DNA of 64,000 nucleotides from the NCBI GenBank assembly GCA_017508195.1, contig JAFVZL010000054.1, positions 1 through 64,000 of the forward strand, in the 5' to 3' direction. The notes beneath the pieces were generated by a model. It did not search any database. It was not told where the DNA came from and saw only the letters and a list, made by a program, of their open reading frames with translations. Positions 34,312-42,116 of this stretch are shown one piece after another. How positions within the stretch are numbered: the stretch's first letter is position 1; each line of letters starts with the position of its first letter. The translations under genes were made by a program, and so were the position numbers. This stretch comes from Clostridia bacterium. GTDB lineage: Bacteria; Bacillota; Clostridia; Oscillospirales; CAG-272.

Positions 34312-35175
34312 ATGTGGATAGCAGATAAATGGGAAGATTATAAGATACTCGATACCTCCTCAGGAGAAAAACTCGAAATATGGGGTAAATACAGTCTTGT
34401 ACGTCCCGATCCTCAGGTAATTTGGAAAACAGAAAAGAGAAATCCGCTTTGGCAAAGAGCTGATGCCTTTTATACTCGCAGCAAGTCCGGTGGTGGAGCA
34501 TGGTCGGGACATAAGCTTCCCGAATCGTGGACCGTATCATACCGTGATCTGACTTTTATGGTAAAGCCGATGGGCTTTAAGCATACGGGACTCTTTCCCG
34601 AGCAAGCCGCAAATTGGGATTGGTTCCGCGAGTTGATTGAAAATGCGGGAAGGCCTATCAAGGTTTTGAATCTTTTTGCTTATACCGGAGGTGCTACCGT
34701 ATCTGCGGCGAAAGCAGGCGCATCCGTCTGCCATGTTGATGCATCTAAGGGTATGGTTCAGTCGGCTAAGGAAAACGCAAAGCTTTCGGGGCTTGCTGAT
34801 GCACCGATAAGGTATATTGTTGATGACTGCAAAAAGTTTATTGAGCGCGAGATACGGCGAGGCAACAGATATGACGGTATTATCATGGATCCTCCATCCT
34901 ACGGAAGAGGACCTACCGGTGAGGTTTGGAAAATCGAGGACTCCATTGATGAGTTCGTTGCTCTTACATCAAACGTTCTGTCCGACAATCCGCTCTTTTT
35001 CCTGCTTAACTCATATACGACGGGTCTTTCAGCTTCTACCATGAGATATATAGCTGAAACGCGTCTATTAAGAGGCAGAAAAGGCAAATGCGTTGCTGAT
35101 GAGCTCGGTATTCCCGTAGTTGATTCGGGACTTGCGCTTCCTTGTGGGTCGAGTGTCAGAGTTACTTTTGGGTAA
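34312..35175 (+). CDS. Class I SAM-dependent methyltransferase (RlmI-like)
   Basis: A 287-residue enzyme with a Rossmann methyltransferase domain: motif I LNLFAYTGGATVSAAKAGA (~residues 117-136), acidic HVDASKGMVQSAKENAKLSG, and motif IV DPPSYGRG. This matches the methyltransferase part of RlmI/RlmK-type 23S rRNA enzymes without their PUA domain. The N-terminal ~90 residues (PDPQVIWKTEKRNPLW; LMVKPMGFKHTGLFPEQAANW-like text) are a conserved lead-in to this subgroup. The target base is not known. It lies between ruvC and the ECF genes with short gaps. Confidence 0.82.
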   Translation: MWIADKWEDYKILDTSSGEKLEIWGKYSLVRPDPQVIWKTEKRNPLWQRADAFYTRSKSGGGAWSGHKLPESWTVSYRDLTFMVKPMGFKHTGLFPEQAANWDWFRELIENAGRPIKVLNLFAYTGGATVSAAKAGASVCHVDASKGMVQSAKENAKLSGLADAPIRYIVDDCKKFIEREIRRGNRYDGIIMDPPSYGRGPTGEVWKIEDSIDEFVALTSNVLSDNPLFFLLNSYTTGLSASTMRYIAETRLLRGRKGKCVADELGIPVVDSGLALPCGSSVRVTFG

Positions 35176-35189
35176 AGGATAGTTCTATT

Positions 35190-36071
35190 ATGGAACAAAA
35201 GGATATTTTTATTGAAGTAAAGGGTCTTTGCTTCACTTATAATGACGATGCAGGTAATAATTCTCCCGATGCTTCGCCGGCGCTTTGTAATCTTGATCTG
35301 AAGGTTGCACGCGGTGAGTATGTATCCATTCTCGGTCATAATGGATCAGGTAAATCCACTTTAGCGAAGCTCCTTTCTATGATTCTTATACCAACGTCGG
35401 GTGAGATATATATAGATGGACATCTCGTTTCATCTCCGGATATATCCGATGACGAGATTTACGAGGTCAGAAAAAAGATAGGAATGGTATTCCAGAATCC
35501 CGACAACCAGCTTGTTGCTACCGTGGTCGAGGAAGATGTTGCGTTCGGACCCGAGAATCTCGGAATTGAGCGCGAGGAGATGAAAAAACGTATCACTGAG
35601 GCTCTTGAAATGGTAGGGATGACAGAATACCGCCGTCACGCACCTCACAAGCTCTCGGGCGGTCAGAAGCAAAGGGTTGCTATTGCCGGTATTATTGCGA
35701 TGCTGCCTGATTGCATTATATTTGATGAGTCTACCGCAATGCTAGATCCGCTTGGCAGACGTGATGTTATAGAGATCATGGAGCGTCTTAATAAAGAGCG
35801 CGGTATTACTGTGCTCAATATCACTCATTATATGGATGAGGCAGCAAGAGCGAATAGAGTCGTTGTTATAAACGACGGAGAAAAGGTATTAGACGGTACA
35901 CCTAAAGAGGTGTTCAGCCATGTTGATGAGCTTCATTCGATGGGACTTGAGGCGCCGCAGGGAAAAGAGCTGATCCATGCACTGAATAAGTGTGGAATTA
36001 AGGTATCGGATGATGCTCTTAGTGAAGAAGAATGTGTAGAGGCGATATATTCCGCCTTGATCGGAGATTAA
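35190..36071 (+). CDS. ecfA1: ECF transporter energising ATPase EcfA1
   Basis: One of two ATPases of an energy-coupling factor transporter for vitamins, Ni/Co or other micronutrients. The 293 residues contain Walker A GHNGSGKSTLAK, Q-loop VFQNPDNQLVATVVEEDVAFG, signature LSGGQKQRVAIAG and Walker B IIFDESTAMLDP; the Ser-Thr in place of Pro-Thr after DE is typical for EcfA1. The ATG at 35190 is preferred over an upstream GTG that would overlap the methyltransferase. No S component gene is adjacent, which points to a shared (group II) module used by several unlinked S proteins. Confidence 0.94.
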   Translation: MEQKDIFIEVKGLCFTYNDDAGNNSPDASPALCNLDLKVARGEYVSILGHNGSGKSTLAKLLSMILIPTSGEIYIDGHLVSSPDISDDEIYEVRKKIGMVFQNPDNQLVATVVEEDVAFGPENLGIEREEMKKRITEALEMVGMTEYRRHAPHKLSGGQKQRVAIAGIIAMLPDCIIFDESTAMLDPLGRRDVIEIMERLNKERGITVLNITHYMDEAARANRVVVINDGEKVLDGTPKEVFSHVDELHSMGLEAPQGKELIHALNKCGIKVSDDALSEEECVEAIYSALIGD

Positions 36072-36075
36072 ATTA

Positions 36076-36945
36076 ATGGATTCTGTACTTGAGGTCAGAA
36101 ATGTCAGCTACCTCTACAGTAAAGGCACACCGTTTGAGCGAGTTGCGCTTGATGATGTAACGGTTTCCTTTGAGCGAGGAAAGATAACCGGACTTATCGG
36201 TCATACCGGATCCGGTAAATCGACGCTCGTCGGACTTCTTAACGGTTTAAATAAGCCTTTATCAGGTTCGATACTGTTGAATGGCATTGACATCTGGCAA
36301 AAACCTAAGGAAATTGCGAAGATCAGATACAAGGTAGGTCTGGTCATGCAATATCCCGAATATCAGTTGTTCGACGAGACTGTTGAACGTGATATCGGCT
36401 TCGGTCCTCGTAATCAGGGACTCTCGGATGAGGAAGTTGGGCTGCGTGTTAAAGAGGCTATTCGCTATACAGGCATAGATGCTGATCTTTTGTCGAAGTC
36501 GCCCTTCGAGCTCTCCGGTGGACAAAAAAGAAGGGTAGCTATAGCCGGAATTGTAGCTATGCAACCCGATGTATTGGTTCTGGACGAGCCCGCAGCAGGA
36601 CTTGATCCCAAGGGAAGACGAGAAATACTCGGTCACCTGAAGGATTTTGTAAGCGAGAGAGGTGCATCTGTAATTCTTGTCAGCCATTCCATGGAGGATA
36701 TGGCTATGTACTGTGATAACGTTGTCGTTATGAATGAGGGCAAGATCCATAGCAACGGTACTGTAAGTGAAATATTCTCACGTGCTGATGAGCTTATTTC
36801 GATCGGTCTTGACGTTCCCTCTGTTGCACGTATCGCTGAGAAGCTTAAATCCAGGGGGATCACACTTGATGGCGAGTTATACACGGTTGACGGTGTAAAG
36901 GCAGCTATAAGGAAATATATCGGAGGTGCGAATAATGATCTCTGA
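36076..36945 (+). CDS. ecfA2: ECF transporter energising ATPase EcfA2
   Basis: Second ATPase of the module, 289 residues, with Walker A GHTGSGKSTLVG, Q-loop VMQYPEYQLFDETVERDIGFG, signature LSGGQKRRVAIAG and Walker B LVLDEPAAGLDP. Starts 4 bp after ecfA1 and overlaps ecfT by 11 bp. The paired, non-identical ATPases are the normal layout of group II ECF transporters. Confidence 0.94.
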   Translation: MDSVLEVRNVSYLYSKGTPFERVALDDVTVSFERGKITGLIGHTGSGKSTLVGLLNGLNKPLSGSILLNGIDIWQKPKEIAKIRYKVGLVMQYPEYQLFDETVERDIGFGPRNQGLSDEEVGLRVKEAIRYTGIDADLLSKSPFELSGGQKRRVAIAGIVAMQPDVLVLDEPAAGLDPKGRREILGHLKDFVSERGASVILVSHSMEDMAMYCDNVVVMNEGKIHSNGTVSEIFSRADELISIGLDVPSVARIAEKLKSRGITLDGELYTVDGVKAAIRKYIGGANNDL

Positions 36946-37795
36946 TATAACGTTAGGTCAGTTTTTCCCGGGGAACTCACCTTTACATCGACTTGATCCG
37001 AGATGTAAGATAATACTTTCGGTATTGTTTATTGTGGCAATATTTATTGCCGATACACCTATTGCCTTTGCTTTTTTATTTTTGGTTACCCTGTTTCTTA
37101 TTATAATCAGCAGAATATCTGCAAAGGTTATATTTAAAGGAATAAAGCCGATAATATTCGTTGTTGTATTTACATCGCTCCTCAACGTATTTTTGACCGT
37201 TGGTAAAGGTGCGCCTCTTGTTGAATTTTATTTCATTAAAATTTATACTGAGGGAATAGTCAGAGCGATATTTATGTCACTGCGCGTGATTCTCCTGATT
37301 ATAGGAACTAGTATGTTTTTGACATATACGACATCTCCTATAACGCTTACAGACGGTATAGAAAGTCTTTTATCTCCGCTCAAGGTTATAAAGCTACCCG
37401 TTCATGCTTTTGCCATGATGATGTCAATTGCACTTCGTTTTATTCCTACTCTCGTTGAGGAGACGGAAAAAATTATGAATGCGCAGAAGTCGCGCGGAGC
37501 TGACTTCTCCTCGGGAGGAATCATAAAGAGAGCTAAGGCATTGATCCCTATTCTCGTACCCTTGTTTGTATCATCGTTCAAGCGTGCTGATGAACTTGCC
37601 GTAGCCATGGAGTGCCGTTGCTATCGCGGTGATATTAACAGAACAAAGCTGGTAAAGCTAGAGTATAAGATCCGGGACTTTATATGGATATTTGTTTTCG
37701 CTTTAATACTTTCCGCTACCATATTGACTAAGTTTCTTCCCGATATGATTACTAGAGCATCCGAGGTGCTTGACATATTATTCTATCACATTTAG
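36935..37795 (+). CDS. ecfT: ECF transporter transmembrane component EcfT
   Basis: Membrane scaffold that couples the ATPases to exchangeable S components. The 286 residues have about five to six membrane helices and the two coupling-helix motifs with Ala-Arg-Gly type signatures (NAQKSRGADF and AMECRCYRGD). The start ATG at 36935 has GGAGGTG 6 nt upstream; the in-frame GTG at 36926 is part of that site. truA starts 13 bp downstream. Confidence 0.93.
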   Translation: MISDITLGQFFPGNSPLHRLDPRCKIILSVLFIVAIFIADTPIAFAFLFLVTLFLIIISRISAKVIFKGIKPIIFVVVFTSLLNVFLTVGKGAPLVEFYFIKIYTEGIVRAIFMSLRVILLIIGTSMFLTYTTSPITLTDGIESLLSPLKVIKLPVHAFAMMMSIALRFIPTLVEETEKIMNAQKSRGADFSSGGIIKRAKALIPILVPLFVSSFKRADELAVAMECRCYRGDINRTKLVKLEYKIRDFIWIFVFALILSATILTKFLPDMITRASEVLDILFYHI

Positions 37796-37808
37796 AGGTG
37801 GTTCTGCC

Positions 37809-38552
37809 GTGAAATATCTAGCTAAAATTAAATATCTCGGTACTCACTTTCACGGTTTCCAGGTACAACCGAGAGGCAGGACCGTTATGGGTGAGCTTTC
37901 TCAAGGTCTCCGTATGGCGCTCGGTGCCGAGTGTAAGGTTACAGGCTGTTCGCGCACTGATGCGGGAGTTCATGCAAATGAATTCTGTATAACGGTTGAA
38001 TGTGACGGTGCTACTGTTCCGCCGGAGAAGCTTCCGGTTGCTGTTGCGAGATATTTACCGTCTGATCTTGCACTTTATTATGCCGAGAAATGTGATGATG
38101 ATTTTCATCCTCGATATGACGTTATCAGCAAGGAATACTTGTACAGGATCAAAAACTGTGCTGTATATGATCCATTTGAATACGGTAGGGCGTGGTTCGT
38201 TGCACGTCCTATCACCGAAGAAGGCTTATTAAGGATGTCCACTGCCGCAAAGCATTTTTTAGGAAAGCACGATTTTGCTGCATTTATGTCCGAGGGCTCT
38301 GATGTGATCGATACTCATAGGACCGTTCACGGAATTTCCGTTACGAAAGCTGACGATCTGATTGAAATTAGAATCTCCGCTGACGGATTTCTCTATAATA
38401 TGGTAAGAATAATTGTTGGAACTCTTATAGACGTTGCCTTTGGCAGAAGATCCCCTGATGATATTCCTTCGATTATAGAATCCAAGAACAGAACGAACGC
38501 GGGTATGACTGCACCTCCCGAGGGCTTATATCTTAATTCAGTCAGATATTAA
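37809..38552 (+). CDS. truA: tRNA pseudouridine(38-40) synthase
   Basis: Makes pseudouridine at positions 38-40 of the anticodon arm. The 247-residue frame begins with GTG at 37809, preceded by GAGGTG at 8 nt; the longer frame from 37770 lies inside ecfT. The N-terminal KYLGTHFHGFQVQP, the catalytic Asp in GCSRTDAGVHANEF, and FLYNMVRIIVGTL are all as expected. ecfT-truA adjacency is conserved in Firmicutes. Confidence 0.95.
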   Translation: MKYLAKIKYLGTHFHGFQVQPRGRTVMGELSQGLRMALGAECKVTGCSRTDAGVHANEFCITVECDGATVPPEKLPVAVARYLPSDLALYYAEKCDDDFHPRYDVISKEYLYRIKNCAVYDPFEYGRAWFVARPITEEGLLRMSTAAKHFLGKHDFAAFMSEGSDVIDTHRTVHGISVTKADDLIEIRISADGFLYNMVRIIVGTLIDVAFGRRSPDDIPSIIESKNRTNAGMTAPPEGLYLNSVRY

Positions 38553-38587
38553 TTCCACAACTGACAAAAATCACTTTAAATAATAAC

Positions 38588-38638
38588 ATCGCATTTATGG
38601 GAAAATTATAATGAGGTTCCCGTAAGTGCGATTTTTTT
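38588..38638 (+). terminator. Intrinsic terminator after truA, just upstream of the PBP gene
   Basis: A 16-bp stem (38588-38603 with 38617-38632, two G-U pairs) and a T7 run. The 13-nt loop contains TATAAT (38607-38612), a possible -10 box. The PBP ribosome binding site begins four bases after the T-run. Confidence 0.8.
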
Positions 38639-38650
38639 GTGGGAGGATAC

Positions 38651-40714
38651 ATGAAGAAAATTATTAAAAAAGCGGTTGCTTTTGTACTTGTTTTTGCAAT
38701 AGCTATGAGTATAACCTTGACCGTTTTTGGTATATATGTTAATAATAAAAATGATTATGAGCTGGATGAGCGATTGTTTAGTGCTGCCAGAGAGTCTAAT
38801 TATTTAACATATTCTGCGTATGATTCAAACGGCGATCTTGTATCTGTTGGACGCGAAAGCAATGGTGCAGCTAAAAGCTGGATTTCGTTAAATGATGTTT
38901 CCGAGCATTTGATAAAAGGCTTTATTTCAGCAGAGGACAAGGAGTTTTACAAGCATAACGGAGTAAATCTGCGAAGAAGCATTCTTGCGTTATTAAATCA
39001 AGTTGTACATTATACATCGGGATTTGGAGCTTCAACAATTACTCAACAGGTGATAAAGAACATAAGCGGTGACAACGAACACTCATTCCGAAGAAAGGCG
39101 AGTGAAATACTTCGCGCGATTCATATCGAAGCATCTCATAGTAAGGATGAGATACTGGAAATGTACCTTAATATTGTGCCGATGTCAGGCAATGTTATAG
39201 GAGTCCGAGAGGCATCTAACATGTACTTTGGCATAGAGCCGTCAGAGCTTGATATTGCCGAAGCGGCAACATTGGTCGGTATAGCAAACGCGCCCGGGCG
39301 ATATGACCCTTACACTAAGGCCGAGGCGTGTATCAAAAAAAGAAACACCGTTTTATATGCGATGCTTAATAACGGTGTAATTAATGAACAGGAATATAAC
39401 GAAAGCATAAACGAGCCGCTTGATTTAAAAAGAGTAGAAAGACGGGATCAAAGTGTTATTTCGTGGTTTGCCGAAACCGCAAGAGAAGATGTTATAAATG
39501 ATTTGTGTGATAAATACAGCTTAAGTAGATCCGGTGCATTATTACTTTTGAAAAGAGGGTGTAATGTTGTTTTAACAGAAAACATTGAAGTTCAGAGGAT
39601 ATTAGAGAATTATTTTTCAGATTCAGACCATTTCCCTATGGAAATCAGTGACGGTCTTGAATACGCTATGACCGTATTTGATTCTAAAAGCGGAGATCTC
39701 GTCGGAATAGTTGGAAGAGTAGGATCGAAGACGGGAAACAGACTCCTTAATCTTGCGACGGCGCTGCATCCTCCTGCATCCACTATCAAACCGCTGTCCT
39801 TATATACTCCGGCTATTGACGACGAGATCATAACGTGGTCCACGGTTGTAAATGACGAGCCTAAGAGCGCAAAGGGAGATATTCACTATCCTAAAAACAG
39901 TCCCGATATCTATGAGGGGAAATTAACCGTTGCGGAATCTCTAAGGAAATCAAAGAACACCGTTGCGGTTGAATTATATGATAAACTTGGCTCGCAGCGA
40001 ATTTTCAATGACCTGTTTAAGGACTTTGGCTTTAACTCATTGATTAAACATCGATCACTGGATGGAAGGACGGTAACAGATATCGGTGCAGCATCTCTTG
40101 CTCTTGGACAGCTTACCGACGGAATCTCCTTAAGAGATATAACAAGAGCGTATACATCATTTCCTCGTGATGGTTTATTGGGTAACGGACGAAGCTACTT
40201 TGGAGTTTTCGATCACGAAGGTAATGTTATTCTTGACAACAGGGATACTGACAGAAGGGTATTCTCAAAGGAGAGCGCAAGAGTAATGACTCAGATGCTT
40301 ATGACGGTTTCTGAAAGCGGTACAGCACGATCTTTGACCTTAGATCAGCTGGTCGATACAGCGGCTAAAACCGGAACGTCGAGCGGTAACAAGGATAAGC
40401 TTCTGATAGGCTACACACCTTATTTTACGGCAGGGTTATGGTCGGGATATGTTAGCGGGGACAAAGGTATATTCAGCGTCAACCCAACGCATATACACAT
40501 ATGGGATGAAGTTATGAAGGAAATACATGAGGTTGAAGTATTTGGCGATTCTTCATCAGATCCTGATTCATTCAGCACCCTGGGTATAATAGGTGTCAAC
40601 TTCTGCACTAAAACCGGTGAGATTGCAACAGATGGATGTATAATTGAGGGGTGCTGCGAATTTGGTTATTTCAAACCGGGTACAGAACCGAAAAATGAAT
40701 GCCCGATACACTAG
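38651..40714 (+). CDS. Class A penicillin-binding protein
   Basis: A bifunctional peptidoglycan glycosyltransferase/transpeptidase, 687 residues. N-terminal membrane anchor (~5-30); GT51 domain with ISAEDKEFYKHNGVN and GASTITQQVIKN (~95-280); transpeptidase with Ser377-x2-Lys380 (PASTIKPL), Ser434-Lys-Asn436 and Lys573-Thr-Gly575. The C-terminus carries five cysteines in ~40 residues (NFCTKTGEIATDGC, EGCCEFG) and likely forms disulfides or stays reduced. The ATG at 38651 follows GGGAGG. A terminator hairpin sits just before it, so its promoter is either inside that hairpin or depends on read-through. Confidence 0.92.
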   Translation: MKKIIKKAVAFVLVFAIAMSITLTVFGIYVNNKNDYELDERLFSAARESNYLTYSAYDSNGDLVSVGRESNGAAKSWISLNDVSEHLIKGFISAEDKEFYKHNGVNLRRSILALLNQVVHYTSGFGASTITQQVIKNISGDNEHSFRRKASEILRAIHIEASHSKDEILEMYLNIVPMSGNVIGVREASNMYFGIEPSELDIAEAATLVGIANAPGRYDPYTKAEACIKKRNTVLYAMLNNGVINEQEYNESINEPLDLKRVERRDQSVISWFAETAREDVINDLCDKYSLSRSGALLLLKRGCNVVLTENIEVQRILENYFSDSDHFPMEISDGLEYAMTVFDSKSGDLVGIVGRVGSKTGNRLLNLATALHPPASTIKPLSLYTPAIDDEIITWSTVVNDEPKSAKGDIHYPKNSPDIYEGKLTVAESLRKSKNTVAVELYDKLGSQRIFNDLFKDFGFNSLIKHRSLDGRTVTDIGAASLALGQLTDGISLRDITRAYTSFPRDGLLGNGRSYFGVFDHEGNVILDNRDTDRRVFSKESARVMTQMLMTVSESGTARSLTLDQLVDTAAKTGTSSGNKDKLLIGYTPYFTAGLWSGYVSGDKGIFSVNPTHIHIWDEVMKEIHEVEVFGDSSSDPDSFSTLGIIGVNFCTKTGEIATDGCIIEGCCEFGYFKPGTEPKNECPIH

Positions 40715-40721
40715 AAAAAAC

Positions 40722-40750
40722 TTTACAACCGACGCCTTGTGTGATACAAT
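40722..40750 (+). promoter_or_regulatory. Sigma-A promoter of the YgjP-like gene
   Basis: -35 TTTACA (40722-40727), 17-nt spacer ending CTTGTGTGA, -10 TACAAT (40745-40750), with a TGA extension. The CTTGTGTGA spacer end is shared with the ruvC promoter. Confidence 0.75.
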
Positions 40751-40770
40751 AATCATTAAGAGGTGAGGTT

Positions 40771-41274
40771 ATGGAATATAATGTGGTTTACTCTTCAAGA
40801 AAAACTCTTGGTATAACCGTTAAAGATGGGAAGGTAACCGTTAGAGCTCCGAGAGGTCTGTCAGAGACCGATATAGATGCGTTGGTTAAAAGACACTACG
40901 GTTGGATAGAGAAAAAACTCAAAGAGGAAAGCAGGCGTCCTGATATTAGCTCATTAGATGCTGATTCTGTAAAGAAATTGAGAGCTGCCGCAAATGACTA
41001 TTTTCTTGAGAAAACCCGCGAATACGCGGCTATGATGGGTTTAAAATACGGCAGAATAACAATCACTTCGGCAAAAAAACGTTTTGGATCTTGTTCGTCT
41101 TCCGGGAATATTTGCTTTTCATATAGATTAATGTTATATCCTGAAGCTGCGAGAGAATATGTTATCGTCCATGAATTGGCACACATTCTTGAAATGAATC
41201 ACTCACCGAGATTTTATAGAATTATTGAAAAATATATGCCGGATTATAAGCAAAGAAAAAAACTGCTCAGATGA
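40771..41274 (+). CDS. YgjP-like (DUF45) metallopeptidase
   Basis: A 167-residue protein of the YgjP/SprT-like zinc peptidase family. Residues ~100-167 show RFGSCSSSGNICFSYRLMLYP followed by the zinc motif VIVHELAHILEMNHSPRFY (HExxH with a downstream His). The N-terminal half is the small beta domain of this family (YSSRKTLGITV; VTVRAPRG). The protein is shorter than the usual ~230 residues but keeps the metal site. The substrate is unknown; the E. coli member has been linked to no clear pathway. It has its own promoter. Confidence 0.85.
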   Translation: MEYNVVYSSRKTLGITVKDGKVTVRAPRGLSETDIDALVKRHYGWIEKKLKEESRRPDISSLDADSVKKLRAAANDYFLEKTREYAAMMGLKYGRITITSAKKRFGSCSSSGNICFSYRLMLYPEAAREYVIVHELAHILEMNHSPRFYRIIEKYMPDYKQRKKLLR

Positions 41275-41382
41275 TGAGTGTTGGTCTTAGCGGAGAATTT
41301 GAATATCACTCTAAATGCGATCATCGCATTTGACTGGTCAAACACATTATGGGCTAAGCCCAAACCCTTATACAAGCAGAAA

Positions 41383-41419
41383 AGAGAGGAGAAATCGGTT
41401 TAACCGAAATGTCCTCTCT
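41383..41419. terminator. Hairpin, probable bidirectional terminator
   Basis: AGAGAGGA (41383-41390) pairs with TCCTCTCT (41412-41419), with an inner ATCGGTT/AACCGAAAT stem. Tails are GTTTCTG on the plus strand and TTTTCTG on the minus strand; it lies between convergent genes. Confidence 0.65.
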
Positions 41420-41430
41420 GTTTCTGTAGG

Positions 41431-41634
41431 GCGATATATTCGCTGTGCGAATGCGATATAACCTCGTTTTACTCGGTTGCGATATGCCTCGCAGGCTCGG
41501 TGAGATATGATATAAATCCCCTCACGCCCAAGAGGGCATATCGCATCGAAGATATATCGCACGCGTCAGCGTATATCGTAAATCCCACAAGGGATTTATA
41601 TCGCTGCGTGTTCTCCGTTAAGGATAACACGCTG
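41431..41634. repeat. Array of variable mini-hairpins separated by GCGATAT / ATATCGC
   Basis: The left half has GCGATAT at 41431, 41453 and 41479; the right half has ATATCGC-type units at 41539, 41555, 41574 and 41599. Between them sit different small stem-loops: ATTCGC-tgt-GCGAAT, AACC...GGTT, GCCT-cgc-AGGC, GTGAG...CTCAC, GCCC-aaga-GGGC, ATC-gaa-GAT, ACGC-gtca-GCGT and AAATCCC-acaa-GGGATTT. A last hairpin (GCGTGTT...AACACGC) ends the array. The whole also forms an imperfect large inverted repeat (GCGATATGCCTC with GAGGGCATATCGC). It looks like a REP-like mosaic element. Confidence 0.75.
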
Positions 41635-41654
41635 ATTACTGAGCAGTTTTTTTA

Positions 41655-42113
41655 TCAAAAATCGAGTGTGGAAGAAATCAGACGGCTACCGTTATATTCA
41701 AGTCGAAGAGAGAAAAATCTGGCTTCCGTATCGAGAAGCTTCAGGAATATTTTGTCTCCCTCCCACATCGGGATAGATAGAAGCTTCTCTTTTTCTATCC
41801 ACTCAAGAACGCCTTCATCACAATCGGATTTAAGTGTTCCGGAAAATTCTTTAGCAGAGAACAGGTGCATATATTCGGTGCCGAATTCATTTGAAACAAA
41901 GGTAATAAATCCACGGTACTTTGGAGCGTAGAGGATTAGTCCGGTTTCTTCCTTCACTTCACGTCTGATGCATTGAAATGGACTTTCACCATCCTCAAGC
42001 TTTCCACCGACGCCGATCCATTTACCCTCGTTACAATCGTTCTTTTTCTTAATACGGTGTATCATGAGATACTTGCCGTCTTTTTCAATATAACAAACGG
42101 TGGTATGCTTCAT
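41655..42113 (-). CDS. NUDIX hydrolase (MutT-like, 8-oxo-dGTP diphosphatase type)
   Basis: A 152-residue Nudix enzyme. The box GGKLEDGESPFQCIRREVKE followed by ETGL matches G-x5-E-x7-R-E-U-x-E-E-x-G-U. The start TTVCYIEKDGKYLMIHR and the KWIGVGGKLE region are typical for the subgroup annotated as 8-oxo-dGTP diphosphatase, a nucleotide pool cleaner. Family members act on many nucleoside diphosphate derivatives, so the substrate is inferred. It starts only 3 bp after the gltX stop and is probably cotranscribed with it. Confidence 0.85.
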   Translation of the reverse strand: MKHTTVCYIEKDGKYLMIHRIKKKNDCNEGKWIGVGGKLEDGESPFQCIRREVKEETGLILYAPKYRGFITFVSNEFGTEYMHLFSAKEFSGTLKSDCDEGVLEWIEKEKLLSIPMWEGDKIFLKLLDTEARFFSLRLEYNGSRLISSTLDF

Positions 42114-42116
42114 AAA

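Larger units (their letters stand above)
41275..41654. other. Intergenic region rich in palindromes
   Basis: No gene is seen. It holds AAATGCGAT-c-ATCGCATTT (41313-41331), GGGCT-a-AGCCC (41351-41361), the terminator at 41383-41419 and the hairpin array at 41431-41634. Confidence 0.7.

Noticed and set aside
41431..41605. CRISPR array
   Set aside because: Repeats are only 7-8 bp and invert halfway; the spacers are palindromic hairpins and no cas gene is near.
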